DNA of 12,780 nucleotides from positions 1 to 12,780 of the forward strand of contig JBASIS010000277.1 of the NCBI GenBank assembly GCA_049654905.1, given 5' to 3'. Within the stretch, counting starts at the first letter, position 1. Every line of letters begins with the position of its first letter. The DNA comes from M0108 sp049654905 (GTDB taxonomy: Bacteria; Pseudomonadota; Gammaproteobacteria; Chromatiales; Chromatiaceae). Below, piece after piece: positions 1 to 10,349 of the stretch. The notes beneath the pieces are model-generated. The model was not told the DNA's origin and did no database searches. It saw nothing but the letters and a program-made list of their open reading frames with translations. The position numbers and the translations under genes are program-made.

Positions 1-419
1 AGCTTGGGCGCCGGCCGATGCAGCGTCGTCGGGGGATCGAGCAGGACCGTATAGCCCTTGACCAGGCGGCCCTTGGGCCAAATGACCTCGACCAGAAAGT
101 CCAGGTAGGGCTCGCGAATGGGCTTGGTACTGGTGACCCGCACCTGGACCTTGCCCTCCGGGGAGACCTCGGGGACGAAGATCAGACCGGTCAGAAAATC
201 GGACCGGGGGGAGCCGGCCTTGGTGAATTCGGCCTCGGAGGCCAGGATTACCTTGACCCCATCCAGTTCCTCCGGGGCGATGCCGTTGAGCTCGATCCGC
301 GCCAGGAAGGGTTCGTTGAGAGCCGAGTCGCCGCGGATGCCGCCCAACCCCAGGGCCCCGGCGAGGGCCGGCAGAAGGGCCAGGGAGAGAGCGGAGATCC
401 GTTTCAGGTTGCGGGACAT
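1..419 (-). CDS. fimV: FimV N-terminal region (partial, runs off the window start)
   Basis: This is the N-terminus of a FimV/HubP-type protein, an inner-membrane and periplasmic scaffold that supports type IV pilus assembly and polar organisation. About 139 codons are present and the rest lies beyond position 1. The translation starts MSRNLKRISALSLALLPALA, a signal peptide with a basic n-region and a hydrophobic core. It continues with LGLGGIRGDSALNEPFLARI, matching the family pattern LGLGxIxxxSALNxPLxAxI. Further on come VRVTSTKPIREPYLDFLVEV and WPKGRLVKGYTVLLDPP, the hallmark end of the FimV N-terminal domain. The ATG at 419 is the only candidate start, because an in-frame TGA lies three codons upstream; the ribosome binding site is weak. 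The gene begins 88 nt after asd, the usual asd-fimV order in gammaproteobacteria. The LysM, transmembrane and C-terminal domains cannot be seen. Confidence 0.9.
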   Translation of the reverse strand, partial: MSRNLKRISALSLALLPALAGALGLGGIRGDSALNEPFLARIELNGIAPEELDGVKVILASEAEFTKAGSPRSDFLTGLIFVPEVSPEGKVQVRVTSTKPIREPYLDFLVEVIWPKGRLVKGYTVLLDPPTTLHRPAPK

Positions 420-507
420 GGACTTGCGTCAGTCACAAACCGGGAACCGAGGGGGTTGCGCCACCCCGCCGGCCCCTGTTGTCGTACCGCCCGCGACCAA
501 ACCGACC

Positions 508-1623
508 TCAGCCTCGCCCTAGGAGGCGCAACATGCGGCGCAGCGGCTCGGCGGCGCCCCAGAGCAACTGGTCGCCGACGGTGAAGGCGTTCAGATAATC
601 GTCGCCCAGGTTCATCTTGCGCAGCCGGCCGACGGGCACCGTCAGGGTGCCGGTGACGGCAGCGGGAGACAGACCAGCGACGGTCGCCGGGCGCTCGTTG
701 GGGATGACCTGCACCCAGTCGTTGGCACCGGCGATCATCTCCACCAATTCGTCAAGCGGAGCCTTTTGCTTCAGCTTAATGACCAGGCCCTGGCTATGGC
801 AGCGCATAGCGCCAATGCGAACACAGGTGCCGTCGATGGGGATAGGGTTGTCCTGGCGGCCGAGGATCTTGTTGGTCTCCACCAGGCCCTTCCACTCCTC
901 GCGGCTCTGACCGTTCTCCAGCGGGGTGTCGATCCAGGGGATGAGACTGCCCGCTAGGGGGGCCCCAAAGTTTGCCGTCGGGAAGTCGCCCCCCCGCATG
1001 GTCTCGGTGACGACGCGGTCGATCTCCAGGATGGCCGAGGCCGGGTCCGCCAGCCGATCGGCGCAGCCGGCGTGAAGTGCGCCCATCTGGGACAATAGCT
1101 CGCGCATGTTCTTGGCGCCCGCCCCGGAGGCGGCCTGGTAGGTCATGGAGGTGACCCACTCCACTAGGTCATGGCGGAAGAGGCCCCCGATGGCCATCAG
1201 CATCAGACTCACCGTGCAGTTGCCGCCGATGAAGTCGCGCTTGCCCACCGCCAGCGCCGCCTCGATGACGTCCAGGTTCACCGGGTCGAGGATGATGGTG
1301 CTGTCCGGCTCCATGCGCAGGCTAGAGGCGGCGTCGATCCAGTAGCCCCGCCAGCCGGCGGCGCGCAACTTGGGATAGACCGCCTTGGTATAGTCGCCGC
1401 CCTGACAGGTGACGATGGCGTCCATGGAGGCCAGGGCCTGCAAGTCGTTGGCGTCGAGCAGGGGCACGGCCCCCTTACCCACGTCGGGACCGGGCTGTCC
1501 CACCTGGGAGGTGGTGAAGAAAACGGGCTCCGGGATGGCCGCGAAGTCATTTTCCTCCAGCATCCGGCCCATGAGGACCGAACCCACCATGCCCCGCCAG
1601 CCAATAAAACCAACTCGATTCAT
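508..1623 (-). CDS. asd: Aspartate-semialdehyde dehydrogenase
   Basis: Asd reduces aspartyl phosphate to aspartate semialdehyde with NADPH in the cytoplasm, the branch point for lysine/diaminopimelate, threonine, methionine and isoleucine. The 371-residue product opens MNRVGFIGWRGMVGSVLMGR, closely matching the gram-negative Asd NADP-binding loop (GFIGWRGMVGSV). The catalytic cysteine is C136 in GGNCTVSLM. The substrate-binding and acid/base residues R269 and H276 lie in VRIGAMRCHSQ, so all key residues are present and the length is normal. The ATG is only 6 nt after the leuB stop, and a GGGGAG ribosome binding site lies inside the end of leuB, so co-transcription and probably translational coupling with leuB are expected. 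It belongs to the gram-negative Asd type, not the shorter second Asd/USG-1 type that is often found beside leuB in related genomes. Confidence 0.97.
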   Translation of the reverse strand: MNRVGFIGWRGMVGSVLMGRMLEENDFAAIPEPVFFTTSQVGQPGPDVGKGAVPLLDANDLQALASMDAIVTCQGGDYTKAVYPKLRAAGWRGYWIDAASSLRMEPDSTIILDPVNLDVIEAALAVGKRDFIGGNCTVSLMLMAIGGLFRHDLVEWVTSMTYQAASGAGAKNMRELLSQMGALHAGCADRLADPASAILEIDRVVTETMRGGDFPTANFGAPLAGSLIPWIDTPLENGQSREEWKGLVETNKILGRQDNPIPIDGTCVRIGAMRCHSQGLVIKLKQKAPLDELVEMIAGANDWVQVIPNERPATVAGLSPAAVTGTLTVPVGRLRKMNLGDDYLNAFTVGDQLLWGAAEPLRRMLRLLGRG

Positions 1624-1629
1624 GACTAA

Positions 1630-2712
1630 TTACTCCCCACCCAGGGCCGCCACGACGGCGTCGCCCATTTCAGACGTACTGACCCGCCGCATGCCCGTGG
1701 ACATGATGTCCGCGGTCCGCAACCCCTGATCGAGGACCCGCGTCACCGCCCGATCGATCCGCCTGGCCCCGGCTTCGTCGCCCAGGGAGTAACGCAGCAT
1801 CATGGCCAGGGACAGGATGGTAGCCAGCGGATTGGCCACGCCCTGACCGGCGATGTCCGGGGCCGAGCCGTGGATGGGCTCGTACATCCCCTTGCCGTGC
1901 TCGTCCAGGGAGGCCGAAGGCAACATGCCGATGGAGCCCGTGAGCATGGAGGCCTCGTCGGAGAGGATGTCGCCGAAGATATTGCCGGTGACGATGACGT
2001 CGAACTGCTTGGGGTTGCGGACCAGTTGCATGGCGCAGTTATCGACGTACATGTGGCTGAGGGCCACGTCCGGGTACTCGGCGCCGACCTCGGTCGCCAC
2101 CTCGCGCCAGAGTTCGGTGCATTCCAGGACGTTGGCCTTGTCCACGGAGCAGAGGCGCTTGCCGCGCTGGCGGGCGATGTCGAAGGCGACGCGACAGATG
2201 CGACGGATCTCCGACTCGCTGTAGATCATGGTGTTGACGCCGACGCGTTCACCATCCTCGCGGACATGGGTGCCCCGCGGCTGGCCGAAATAGATGTCGC
2301 CCGTCAGTTCGCGCACGATGACGATGTCCAGCCCGGAGACAACCTCGGGACGTAGGGACGAGGCCGCCGCCAATTGGGGGTAAAGAATGGCCGGACGCAG
2401 GTTGGCGAAGAGGCCGAGACCCCCGCGCAGGCCCAGCAGGCCCTTTTCCGGCCGGATGGCGATGGGCAGGGGCTCCCACTTGGGACCGCCCACGGCGCCG
2501 AGCAGAACCGCATTGGCCTCCCGGGCCAGCTCCAGGGTCGCCTCCGGCAGGGGTCCGCCGGTGGCGTCGATAGCCGCGCCGCCCACCAGGGCCTCGTCCA
2601 TGTCGATGTCCAGGCCGTAATTGTCGCGCAGACAGGCCAGGACCTTGACCGCCTCGGCGACGATCTCGGGACCAATGCCGTCGCCCGGCAGGATCAGAAT
2701 CTTCTTGCTCAC
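1630..2712 (-). CDS. leuB: 3-isopropylmalate dehydrogenase
   Basis: LeuB catalyses NAD-dependent oxidative decarboxylation of 3-isopropylmalate to 2-oxoisocaproate, the step before the final transamination to leucine. The 360-residue product has the family signature at every key point. These are PGDGIGPEI at residues 9-17, the substrate arginines R96, R106 and R134 (LLGLRGG, NLRPA, VRELTGD), Y141 in DIYFGQPRG, K192 in SVDKANVL, the metal aspartates D224, D248 and D252 (YVDNCAMQL, FGDILSDEASM), and the NAD-binding EPIHGSAPDIAG. The start is GTG at 2712. No ATG lies upstream in frame, and the residues after GTG (SKKILILPGDGIGP) align with the usual N-terminus. The ribosome binding site is weak (AAGG too far upstream). 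A 71-nt, C-rich gap separates it from leuD. Confidence 0.97.
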   Translation of the reverse strand: MSKKILILPGDGIGPEIVAEAVKVLACLRDNYGLDIDMDEALVGGAAIDATGGPLPEATLELAREANAVLLGAVGGPKWEPLPIAIRPEKGLLGLRGGLGLFANLRPAILYPQLAAASSLRPEVVSGLDIVIVRELTGDIYFGQPRGTHVREDGERVGVNTMIYSESEIRRICRVAFDIARQRGKRLCSVDKANVLECTELWREVATEVGAEYPDVALSHMYVDNCAMQLVRNPKQFDVIVTGNIFGDILSDEASMLTGSIGMLPSASLDEHGKGMYEPIHGSAPDIAGQGVANPLATILSLAMMLRYSLGDEAGARRIDRAVTRVLDQGLRTADIMSTGMRRVSTSEMGDAVVAALGGE

Positions 2713-2783
2713 GTGTCTCGTTGCCTTATGAAATAATGGAGTTAGCGCCCGGGGGCGGCGGGGATGGCCGGGGCGGGGGGCGC

Positions 2784-3422
2784 CTAGGCGAACAACCAGG
2801 GTGCCTCGCGCCCGCGCCGTTCCTCGTAGGCCCGGATCTCATCCACATGATTGAGCGTCAGGCCGATGTCGTCCAGGCCCTTATGCAGGCATTCCTTGTG
2901 GAAGGGGTCCATGTCAAAGGGGAAGGCCCGGCCTCCCGCTGGCGTCAGCGTCTGGCCCAGCAGGTCCACCTCGATCTCCAGGGCCTGGGGGCCCGTGGCC
3001 AGGGCGAAGAGCCAGTCGATCCGGGCCGCGTCGAGGACGATGGGCAGGATGCCGTTCTTGAAGCAGTTATTGAAAAAGATGTCGGCGTAACTGGGGGCCA
3101 GGATGACGCGGAAGCCATAATCCATCAAGGCCCAGGGGGCATGCTCGCGGGAGGAGCCGCAACCGAAATTCTCCCGGGTCAGCAGGATGCTGGCCCCGGC
3201 ATAGCGCGGGTCGTTGAGGACAAAGTCCTTGTTCAGCGGCCGGTGGGTGCAATCCTCCCCAGGCTCGCCCTGATCCAGGTAGCGCCACTCGTCAAACAGA
3301 TTGGGGCCGAAGCCAGTCCGTTCGATGCTCTTAAGAAACTGCTTGGGGATGATGGCGTCCGTATCGACATTGGCACGGTCGAGGGGGCAGACCTTGCCCG
3401 TAAAATCGGCGAATTTTTCCAT
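2784..3422 (-). CDS. leuD: 3-isopropylmalate dehydratase, small subunit
   Basis: LeuD is the small (swivel-domain) subunit of isopropylmalate isomerase and pairs with LeuC to interconvert 2- and 3-isopropylmalate. The 212-residue product opens MEKFADFTGKVCPLDRANVD, the standard LeuD start. It then carries DTDAIIPKQFLKSIERTGFG, the central NFGCGSSREHAPWAL motif that supplies substrate-binding serine and arginine residues, and YADIFFNNCFKNGILPI. The length is typical of the bacterial two-subunit type. The ATG is 13 nt after the leuC stop and is preceded by AGAGGA with 8-9 nt spacing, a strong ribosome binding site. The tight junction supports one transcript and matched subunit synthesis with leuC. 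Confidence 0.97.
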   Translation of the reverse strand: MEKFADFTGKVCPLDRANVDTDAIIPKQFLKSIERTGFGPNLFDEWRYLDQGEPGEDCTHRPLNKDFVLNDPRYAGASILLTRENFGCGSSREHAPWALMDYGFRVILAPSYADIFFNNCFKNGILPIVLDAARIDWLFALATGPQALEIEVDLLGQTLTPAGGRAFPFDMDPFHKECLHKGLDDIGLTLNHVDEIRAYEERRGREAPWLFA

Positions 3423-3435
3423 TGACGGGATCCTC

Positions 3436-4839
3436 TTAAAGCGTCCGCGCGTCGACGAAGTGGCCGGTTACGGCGGCGGCGGCGGCCATGGCAGGGCTCA
3501 CCAGGTGGGTGCGCCCCCCCTGCCCCTGCCGGCCCTCGAAATTGCGGTTGGAGGTGGAGGCACAGCGTTCGCCCGGCTCCAGGCGGTCGGCGTTCATGGC
3601 CAGACACATGGAGCAACCCGGATCGCGCCACTCGAAGCCGGCGGCGCGGAAGATCGCATCCAGGCCCTCGGCCTCGGCCTGCTCCTTCACCGGGCCCGAG
3701 CCCGGCACCACCATGGCCAGCTTGATGCTGGCGGCCACCTGACGACCCTTGACCACCTCGGCGGCGGCGCGCAGGTCCTCGATGCGGGAATTGGTGCAGG
3801 AACCGATGAAGACCTTGTCCGGCCGAATCTCGGTGATAGGCGTCCCCGCCTCCAGGCCCATGTACTCCAGGGCGCGGCGCATGCCCGCGGCCTTGGTCGG
3901 ATCGGGCTCGGCGGCGGGATTGGGCACCCGGTCATCGATGGCCACCACCATTTCCGGCGAGGTACCCCAGGTCACCTGGGGCTTGAGGGCCGCTGCGTCC
4001 AGGCGAACCACCCGGTCGAATCGGGCGCCCGGGTCGCTGACCAGGGTGCGCCAGTGGGCGGCCGCCTGTTCAAAGAGGCCGCCCTGGGGGGCAAAGGGCC
4101 GGCCGCGGACGTACTCGACCGTCTTCTCGTCCACCGCCACCAGGCCGGCGCGGGCTCCCGCCTCGATAGTCATGTTGCAGACCGTCATGCGGCCCTCCAT
4201 GGACAGGGCGCGGATGGCTTCGCCTCCAAACTCAATGACATAACCGGTGCCGCCCGCAGTGCCGATCGCGCCAATGATGGCCAGGACGATGTCCTTGGCG
4301 GTGACGCCTCGCCCAAGTTGGCCATCGACGCTGACCAACATGGTCTTGGCCTTGCGCTGCAGCAGGCACTGGGTCGCCAGGACATGCTCCACCTCGGAGG
4401 TGCCGATGCCGAAGGCCAGGGCCCCAAAGGCGCCATGGGTCGAGGTGTGGGAATCGCCGCAAACGATGGTCATGCCCGGCTGGGTGAAGCCCTGCTCCGG
4501 CCCCATGACGTGGACGATGCCCTGGCGGGGATCACCCATGCCGAACTCGGTGATACCGAACTCGATGCAATTGCGGCCCAGGGTCTCCACCTGGAGGCGC
4601 GAGACGGGATCGACGATGCCCTTGTCGCGATCCGTGGTGGGGACGTTGTGATCGGGCACCGCCAGATTGGCCGCAACCCGCCAGGGCTGGCGCCCGGTCA
4701 GGCGCAGCCCGGCGAAGGCCTGGGGCGAGGTGACCTCATGGACCAACTGGCGGTCGATGTAGAGGAGCGCCGTGCCATCCTCGTCGTAGCGGACGAGGTG
4801 CTCGTCCCACAATTTGTCATAAAGGGTCTGGGCAGCCAT
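3436..4839 (-). CDS. leuC: 3-isopropylmalate dehydratase, large subunit
   Basis: LeuC is the aconitase-family large subunit of isopropylmalate isomerase and holds the [4Fe-4S] cluster used in the dehydration/hydration of isopropylmalate. The 467-residue product begins MAAQTLYDKLWDEHLV. The three cluster cysteines are C348 (FIGSCTNSR), C409 and C412 (DPGCSMCLAMN), and the motif VCGDSHTSTHGAFGALAFGI is intact. NRNFEGRQG is the usual phosphate-binding aconitase signature. The ATG is chosen because GGAGG lies 6-7 nt upstream and the length matches the E. coli protein (466 aa). The gene follows greA by 93 nt across a terminator-like hairpin and heads the leuC-leuD-leuB-asd block. leuA is not present nearby. 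Confidence 0.98.
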   Translation of the reverse strand: MAAQTLYDKLWDEHLVRYDEDGTALLYIDRQLVHEVTSPQAFAGLRLTGRQPWRVAANLAVPDHNVPTTDRDKGIVDPVSRLQVETLGRNCIEFGITEFGMGDPRQGIVHVMGPEQGFTQPGMTIVCGDSHTSTHGAFGALAFGIGTSEVEHVLATQCLLQRKAKTMLVSVDGQLGRGVTAKDIVLAIIGAIGTAGGTGYVIEFGGEAIRALSMEGRMTVCNMTIEAGARAGLVAVDEKTVEYVRGRPFAPQGGLFEQAAAHWRTLVSDPGARFDRVVRLDAAALKPQVTWGTSPEMVVAIDDRVPNPAAEPDPTKAAGMRRALEYMGLEAGTPITEIRPDKVFIGSCTNSRIEDLRAAAEVVKGRQVAASIKLAMVVPGSGPVKEQAEAEGLDAIFRAAGFEWRDPGCSMCLAMNADRLEPGERCASTSNRNFEGRQGQGGRTHLVSPAMAAAAAVTGHFVDARTL

Positions 4840-4870
4840 GAGAGGCCTCCGCGCATAACGAATCGAATCG

Positions 4871-4917
4871 CAAAAGAATAATGGGGCCTGGGATGGGGCG
4901 CAAACCCAGCATGCCCC
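4871..4917 (-). terminator. Probable intrinsic terminator between greA and leuC
   Basis: Read on the minus strand, GGGGC (4917-4913), a 3-nt bulge ATG and CTGGG (4909-4905) pair with CCCAG (4892-4888) and GCCCC (4887-4883) across a 12-nt loop. This gives a 10-bp GC-rich stem, and it is followed by ATTATTCTTTT (4882-4872). The structure begins 15 nt after the greA stop codon, so it probably ends the greA transcript. The bulge and the interrupted U-run make it less than ideal, and partial readthrough into leuC is possible. No convincing -35/-10 pair was seen between it and leuC. Confidence 0.6.
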
Positions 4918-4932
4918 GTCCGCCGGTCCCGG

Positions 4933-5412
4933 TCAGACGTAGCGCACTTCCAGGATCTCGAACTCGCGCAGCCCCCCCGGGGCGTCCACGGTGGCCGTGT
5001 CGCCCTCGCGCTTGCCAATCAGGGCCCTGGCGATGGGGGAACTGATGGAAATCATGCCGAGGGCCAGGTCGGCTTCGTCATCGCCGACAATCTGGAAGCT
5101 ATGCTCGGTCTCGTCCTTATCCAGCTCCAGCACAATCGCCGTGGCGCCGAAGACGACGCGGCCATCCGTCGCGAGCTGCGTGACATCAATGATATGGGCG
5201 TGGGACAGCTTGCCCTCGATATCCTTGATGCGGCCCTCGATGAAGCTCTGCTGCTCGCGGGCGGCATGGTATTCGGCGTTCTCCTTGAGATCGCCGTGGG
5301 CCCGGGCCTCCGAGATGGCCTCGATGACGCGCGGACGCTCGCTGCGCTTGAGCCGCTCCAGTTCGGCGCGCAGCTTCTCGGCGCCCCTGGCGGTGAGAGG
5401 GACTTTGCTCAT
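4933..5412 (-). CDS. greA: Transcript cleavage / elongation factor GreA
   Basis: GreA enters the RNA polymerase secondary channel and stimulates cleavage of the RNA 3' end in backtracked complexes, releasing arrested polymerase. The 159-residue product has the normal two-domain layout. The N-terminal antiparallel coiled coil (about residues 1-75) has the tip motif HGDLKENAEYHAA, with catalytic acidic residues D41 and E44. The C-terminal globular FKBP-like domain includes ISSPIARALIGKREGDT and ends in EFEILEVRYV. The ATG has an AGGA site 7-8 nt upstream. The carA-carB-greA order is conserved in gammaproteobacteria. Here an intrinsic terminator ends only about 15 nt before the start codon, so greA is probably expressed by readthrough, from a promoter inside the end of carB, or under attenuation. 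Confidence 0.97.
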   Translation of the reverse strand: MSKVPLTARGAEKLRAELERLKRSERPRVIEAISEARAHGDLKENAEYHAAREQQSFIEGRIKDIEGKLSHAHIIDVTQLATDGRVVFGATAIVLELDKDETEHSFQIVGDDEADLALGMISISSPIARALIGKREGDTATVDAPGGLREFEILEVRYV

Positions 5413-5427
5413 GGTGGTGTCCTCATC

Positions 5428-5454
5428 AAAAAAACCGGGCCGCCCGCGGCGGCC
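5428..5454 (-). terminator. Intrinsic terminator or attenuator directly upstream of greA
   Basis: On the minus strand, GGCCGCC (5454-5448), loop GCG, and GGCGGCC (5444-5438) form a perfect 7-bp GC stem. A CGG spacer and seven consecutive T (5434-5428) follow. This is a textbook Rho-independent terminator for carAB transcripts. The T-run abuts the greA ribosome binding site, so the element lies inside the greA leader as well. Confidence 0.8.
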
Positions 5455-5469
5455 TCTCGTTCGGTTCCG

Positions 5470-5489
5470 CCGCCAGCCCAGGCCGGCGG
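5470..5489 (-). repeat. Hairpin between carB stop and the greA-proximal terminator
   Basis: On the minus strand, CCGCC-G-GC and GC-T-GGCGG pair around a 4-nt loop, giving an 8-bp stem with one G-U wobble. It begins 7 nt after the carB stop codon and lacks a T-run. Its right arm, GGCGGC, is also complementary to GCCGCC in the left arm of the terminator at 5428-5454. The two structures could therefore exclude each other in an attenuator-like way. This is seen in the sequence; any regulatory role is inferred. Confidence 0.45.
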
Positions 5490-5496
5490 TGGAATC

Positions 5497-8703
<3,207 letters not shown>

Positions 8704-8818
8704 ATTCTTTCAGGCTAGTAATCGCATCCTGGCCAGGGTAGGGCCAGATTTGGCCAATGTGCTTGGGATCTGGTCCGACCCAGGGCCAGGGTGTCATCCC
8801 TCGCCCGCCAGGACCTGG

Positions 8819-9967
8819 CTAGGGCCGGTGGGCCCGGATCAGGTCGATGAAGTGATCAAAAACGGGCGACACGTCATGGGGTCCCGGACTGGCCTCCGGA
8901 TGCCCCTGGAAACCAAAGGCCGGTCGCTCGCGGTGATGGATACCTTGCAGGGAGCCATCGAAGAGGGAGCGATGGGTCGGCTCCAGGATTGGGGGCAGGC
9001 TCGCCTCGTCCACCGCAAAGCCATGATTCTGGCTGCTGATCATGACCCGCCGGGTGGCCAGGTCCTGAACCGGGTGGTTAGCGCCATGATGACCAAACTT
9101 CATCTTCAGGGTGCGCGCCCCGCAGGCCAGACCCAGTAATTGATGGCCCAGACAGATCCCAAAGATTGGAATACCGGTCTCCAGCAAGTCGCCGATGGCC
9201 TGGATGGCGTAATCGCAGGGCTCGGGATCGCCCGGGCCGTTAGAGAGAAAGACGCCATCGGGCTGGAGGGCCAATACCTCCGCCGCCGGCGTCCTCGCCG
9301 GGACCACCGTCACCCGGCAGCCGCGATCCACCAGCATGCGCAGGATGTTGCGCTTAATGCCGTAATCGTAGGCCACGACCCAATAGGGGCAGTGGTCCGG
9401 ATCCCGGCTCGCGATCTCTGCCTCCCCCTCCAGGCGCCAGACACCCCGGCCCCATTCATAGGCCCGGGCCGTCGTCACCTCTTGGGCCAGGTCCAGGCCC
9501 TTGAGGCCGGTAAAAGCCCGGGCCGCCGCCAAGGCCACCGTCTCGTCAATCGCCTCGCCCGCCTGCAGACAGCCATTCTGGGCACCTTTCTCCCGCAGGA
9601 TGCGGGTCAACCGGCGGGTATCAATATCGGCGATGCCCGGCACGCCCTGACGCAGGAGGTAGTCATCCAGGCGCCCACGCTGGCGCCAATTGCTGGCCAG
9701 TGGCGGCAGGTCGCGGATAACGAGCCCGGCGGCCTGCAGGGCGGGGGATTCCTCGTCCTCGGGATTGACGCCGGTGTTGCCGATGTGAGGGTAGGTTAGG
9801 GTCACCAGTTGGCGGCGGTATGAGGGATCGGTGAGGATCTCCTGATAGCCGGTCATGGCCGTATTGAAGACCACCTCGCCGACGCTCTGGGTCTCGGCGC
9901 CGATGGACAGGCCGCGAAAGACAGAGCCGTCTTCCAGAACGAGAACCGCGGGCTTTCTCAAGGTCAT
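8819..9967 (-). CDS. carA: Carbamoyl-phosphate synthase, small (glutaminase) subunit
   Basis: CarA hydrolyses glutamine and passes ammonia to CarB. The ATG at 9967 is chosen. It gives 382 residues beginning MTLRKPAVLVLEDGSVFRG, matching the length and N-terminus of E. coli CarA. An in-frame ATG at 10015 would add 16 unconserved residues across a strong hairpin. Neither start has a well-spaced ribosome binding site (GGAG abuts the 9967 ATG). The N-terminal domain has GEVVFNTAMTGYQEILTDPS and YPHIGNTGVN. The class I glutamine amidotransferase triad is intact: C272 in GICLGHQLLGLACG, and H356 and E358 in GHPEASPGPHD. It heads the carAB operon behind a likely promoter and a leader of about 170 nt. 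Confidence 0.97.
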   Translation of the reverse strand: MTLRKPAVLVLEDGSVFRGLSIGAETQSVGEVVFNTAMTGYQEILTDPSYRRQLVTLTYPHIGNTGVNPEDEESPALQAAGLVIRDLPPLASNWRQRGRLDDYLLRQGVPGIADIDTRRLTRILREKGAQNGCLQAGEAIDETVALAAARAFTGLKGLDLAQEVTTARAYEWGRGVWRLEGEAEIASRDPDHCPYWVVAYDYGIKRNILRMLVDRGCRVTVVPARTPAAEVLALQPDGVFLSNGPGDPEPCDYAIQAIGDLLETGIPIFGICLGHQLLGLACGARTLKMKFGHHGANHPVQDLATRRVMISSQNHGFAVDEASLPPILEPTHRSLFDGSLQGIHHRERPAFGFQGHPEASPGPHDVSPVFDHFIDLIRAHRP

Positions 9968-9983
9968 CTCCGAGTTCAGCCAG

Positions 9984-10010
9984 CCCGCGTCCCGGCCGGA
10001 GGGCCGCGGG
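9984..10010 (-). promoter_or_regulatory. Strong GC hairpin in the carA leader
   Basis: On the minus strand, CCCGCG (10010-10005) and CCC (10003-10001) pair with GGG (9993-9991) and CGCGGG (9989-9984). There is one internal mismatch and a 7-nt loop. The stem ends 16 nt before the chosen carA ATG. A second inverted repeat, GCGCCC/GGGCGC at 10019-10032, lies just upstream. There is no T-run, so this is not an intrinsic terminator. It could control translation initiation or be incidental to high GC. Confidence 0.4.
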
Positions 10011-10147
10011 GACATGAGGCGCCCAAGGGCGCTGAAATCACAAGGACGCGCGATGCGGGAAAGCGGCCAGGATCGTGCGGCGTTGCACGAAGACGTGAGG
10101 ACGAGAGCGGCAGGAACAGCTAGGGCCAGGCACCTCGAACGGAGGAA

Positions 10148-10176
10148 ATTCTAAGTGATTCCCCTAGCCCTGTCCA
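10148..10176 (-). promoter_or_regulatory. Likely sigma70-type promoter for carAB
   Basis: On the minus strand, TGGACA (10176-10171, 5 of 6 to TTGACA) is followed by a 17-nt spacer and TAGAAT (10153-10148, 5 of 6 to TATAAT). Transcription would start near 10141, leaving a leader of about 174 nt before the carA ATG at 9967. It is the best match found in the carA upstream region. No clear ArgR box was recognised beside it. Confidence 0.65.
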
Positions 10177-10295
10177 TCCGCCGCCAGGGGGCTGGGCACA
10201 CCCACCCACTGATATTACCTGGCTTGGGCCACACCCTGGTTCCGCTAGTACATAGTTAGATGGAAGGGTTCTCGGCCCGGACCTTCCCGGGCGAG

Positions 10296-10321
10296 GAAAG
10301 CAAAGGGGCCCTCTCGGCCCC
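10296..10321 (-). terminator. Probable terminator of the secreted-protein gene
   Basis: On the minus strand, GGGGCC (10321-10316), loop GAGAG and GGCCCC (10310-10305) form a 6-bp GC stem followed by TTTGCTTTCC (10304-10295). It lies about 28 nt after the stop codon at 10350. A second inverted repeat, GCCCGG/CCGGGC at 10275-10292, follows at once. The broken U-run makes this moderate evidence. The remaining sequence between 10177 and 10274 shows no gene and no other clear element. Confidence 0.55.
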
Positions 10322-10349
10322 CCTCTGCCAAAGGCCGAGTCGGATCCCC

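Noticed and set aside
452..467. GGGGT/ACCCC hairpin after asd as a terminator
   Set aside because: The stem is 5 bp and lacks a downstream T-run on the minus strand, so read-through into fimV is more likely.
18..584. Plus-strand open frame of 188 codons opposite fimV and the asd end
   Set aside because: It is Gly/Arg/Gln-rich with no recognisable domain and lies antisense to the FimV N-terminal domain and asd; an open frame in GC-rich DNA is expected by chance.
2713..2783. C-rich leuD-leuB gap as a terminator
   Set aside because: GCGCCC and GGGCGC could pair, but only around a loop of about 27 nt, and the following ATTATTT is separated from the stem; both genes belong to one pathway and readthrough is expected.
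3301..4881. Plus-strand open frame of 526 codons opposite leuC and leuD
   Set aside because: It spans two real minus-strand genes, is His/Gly/Ala-rich low-complexity sequence and has no family signature; it reflects third-position GC bias in leuC.
8704..8818. GGCCAGGG-like repeats in the carA-carB gap as a mobile or repeat element
   Set aside because: Only short imperfect copies and one 6-bp inverted repeat (8729-8747) are present; no T-run, flanking duplication or array structure was seen.
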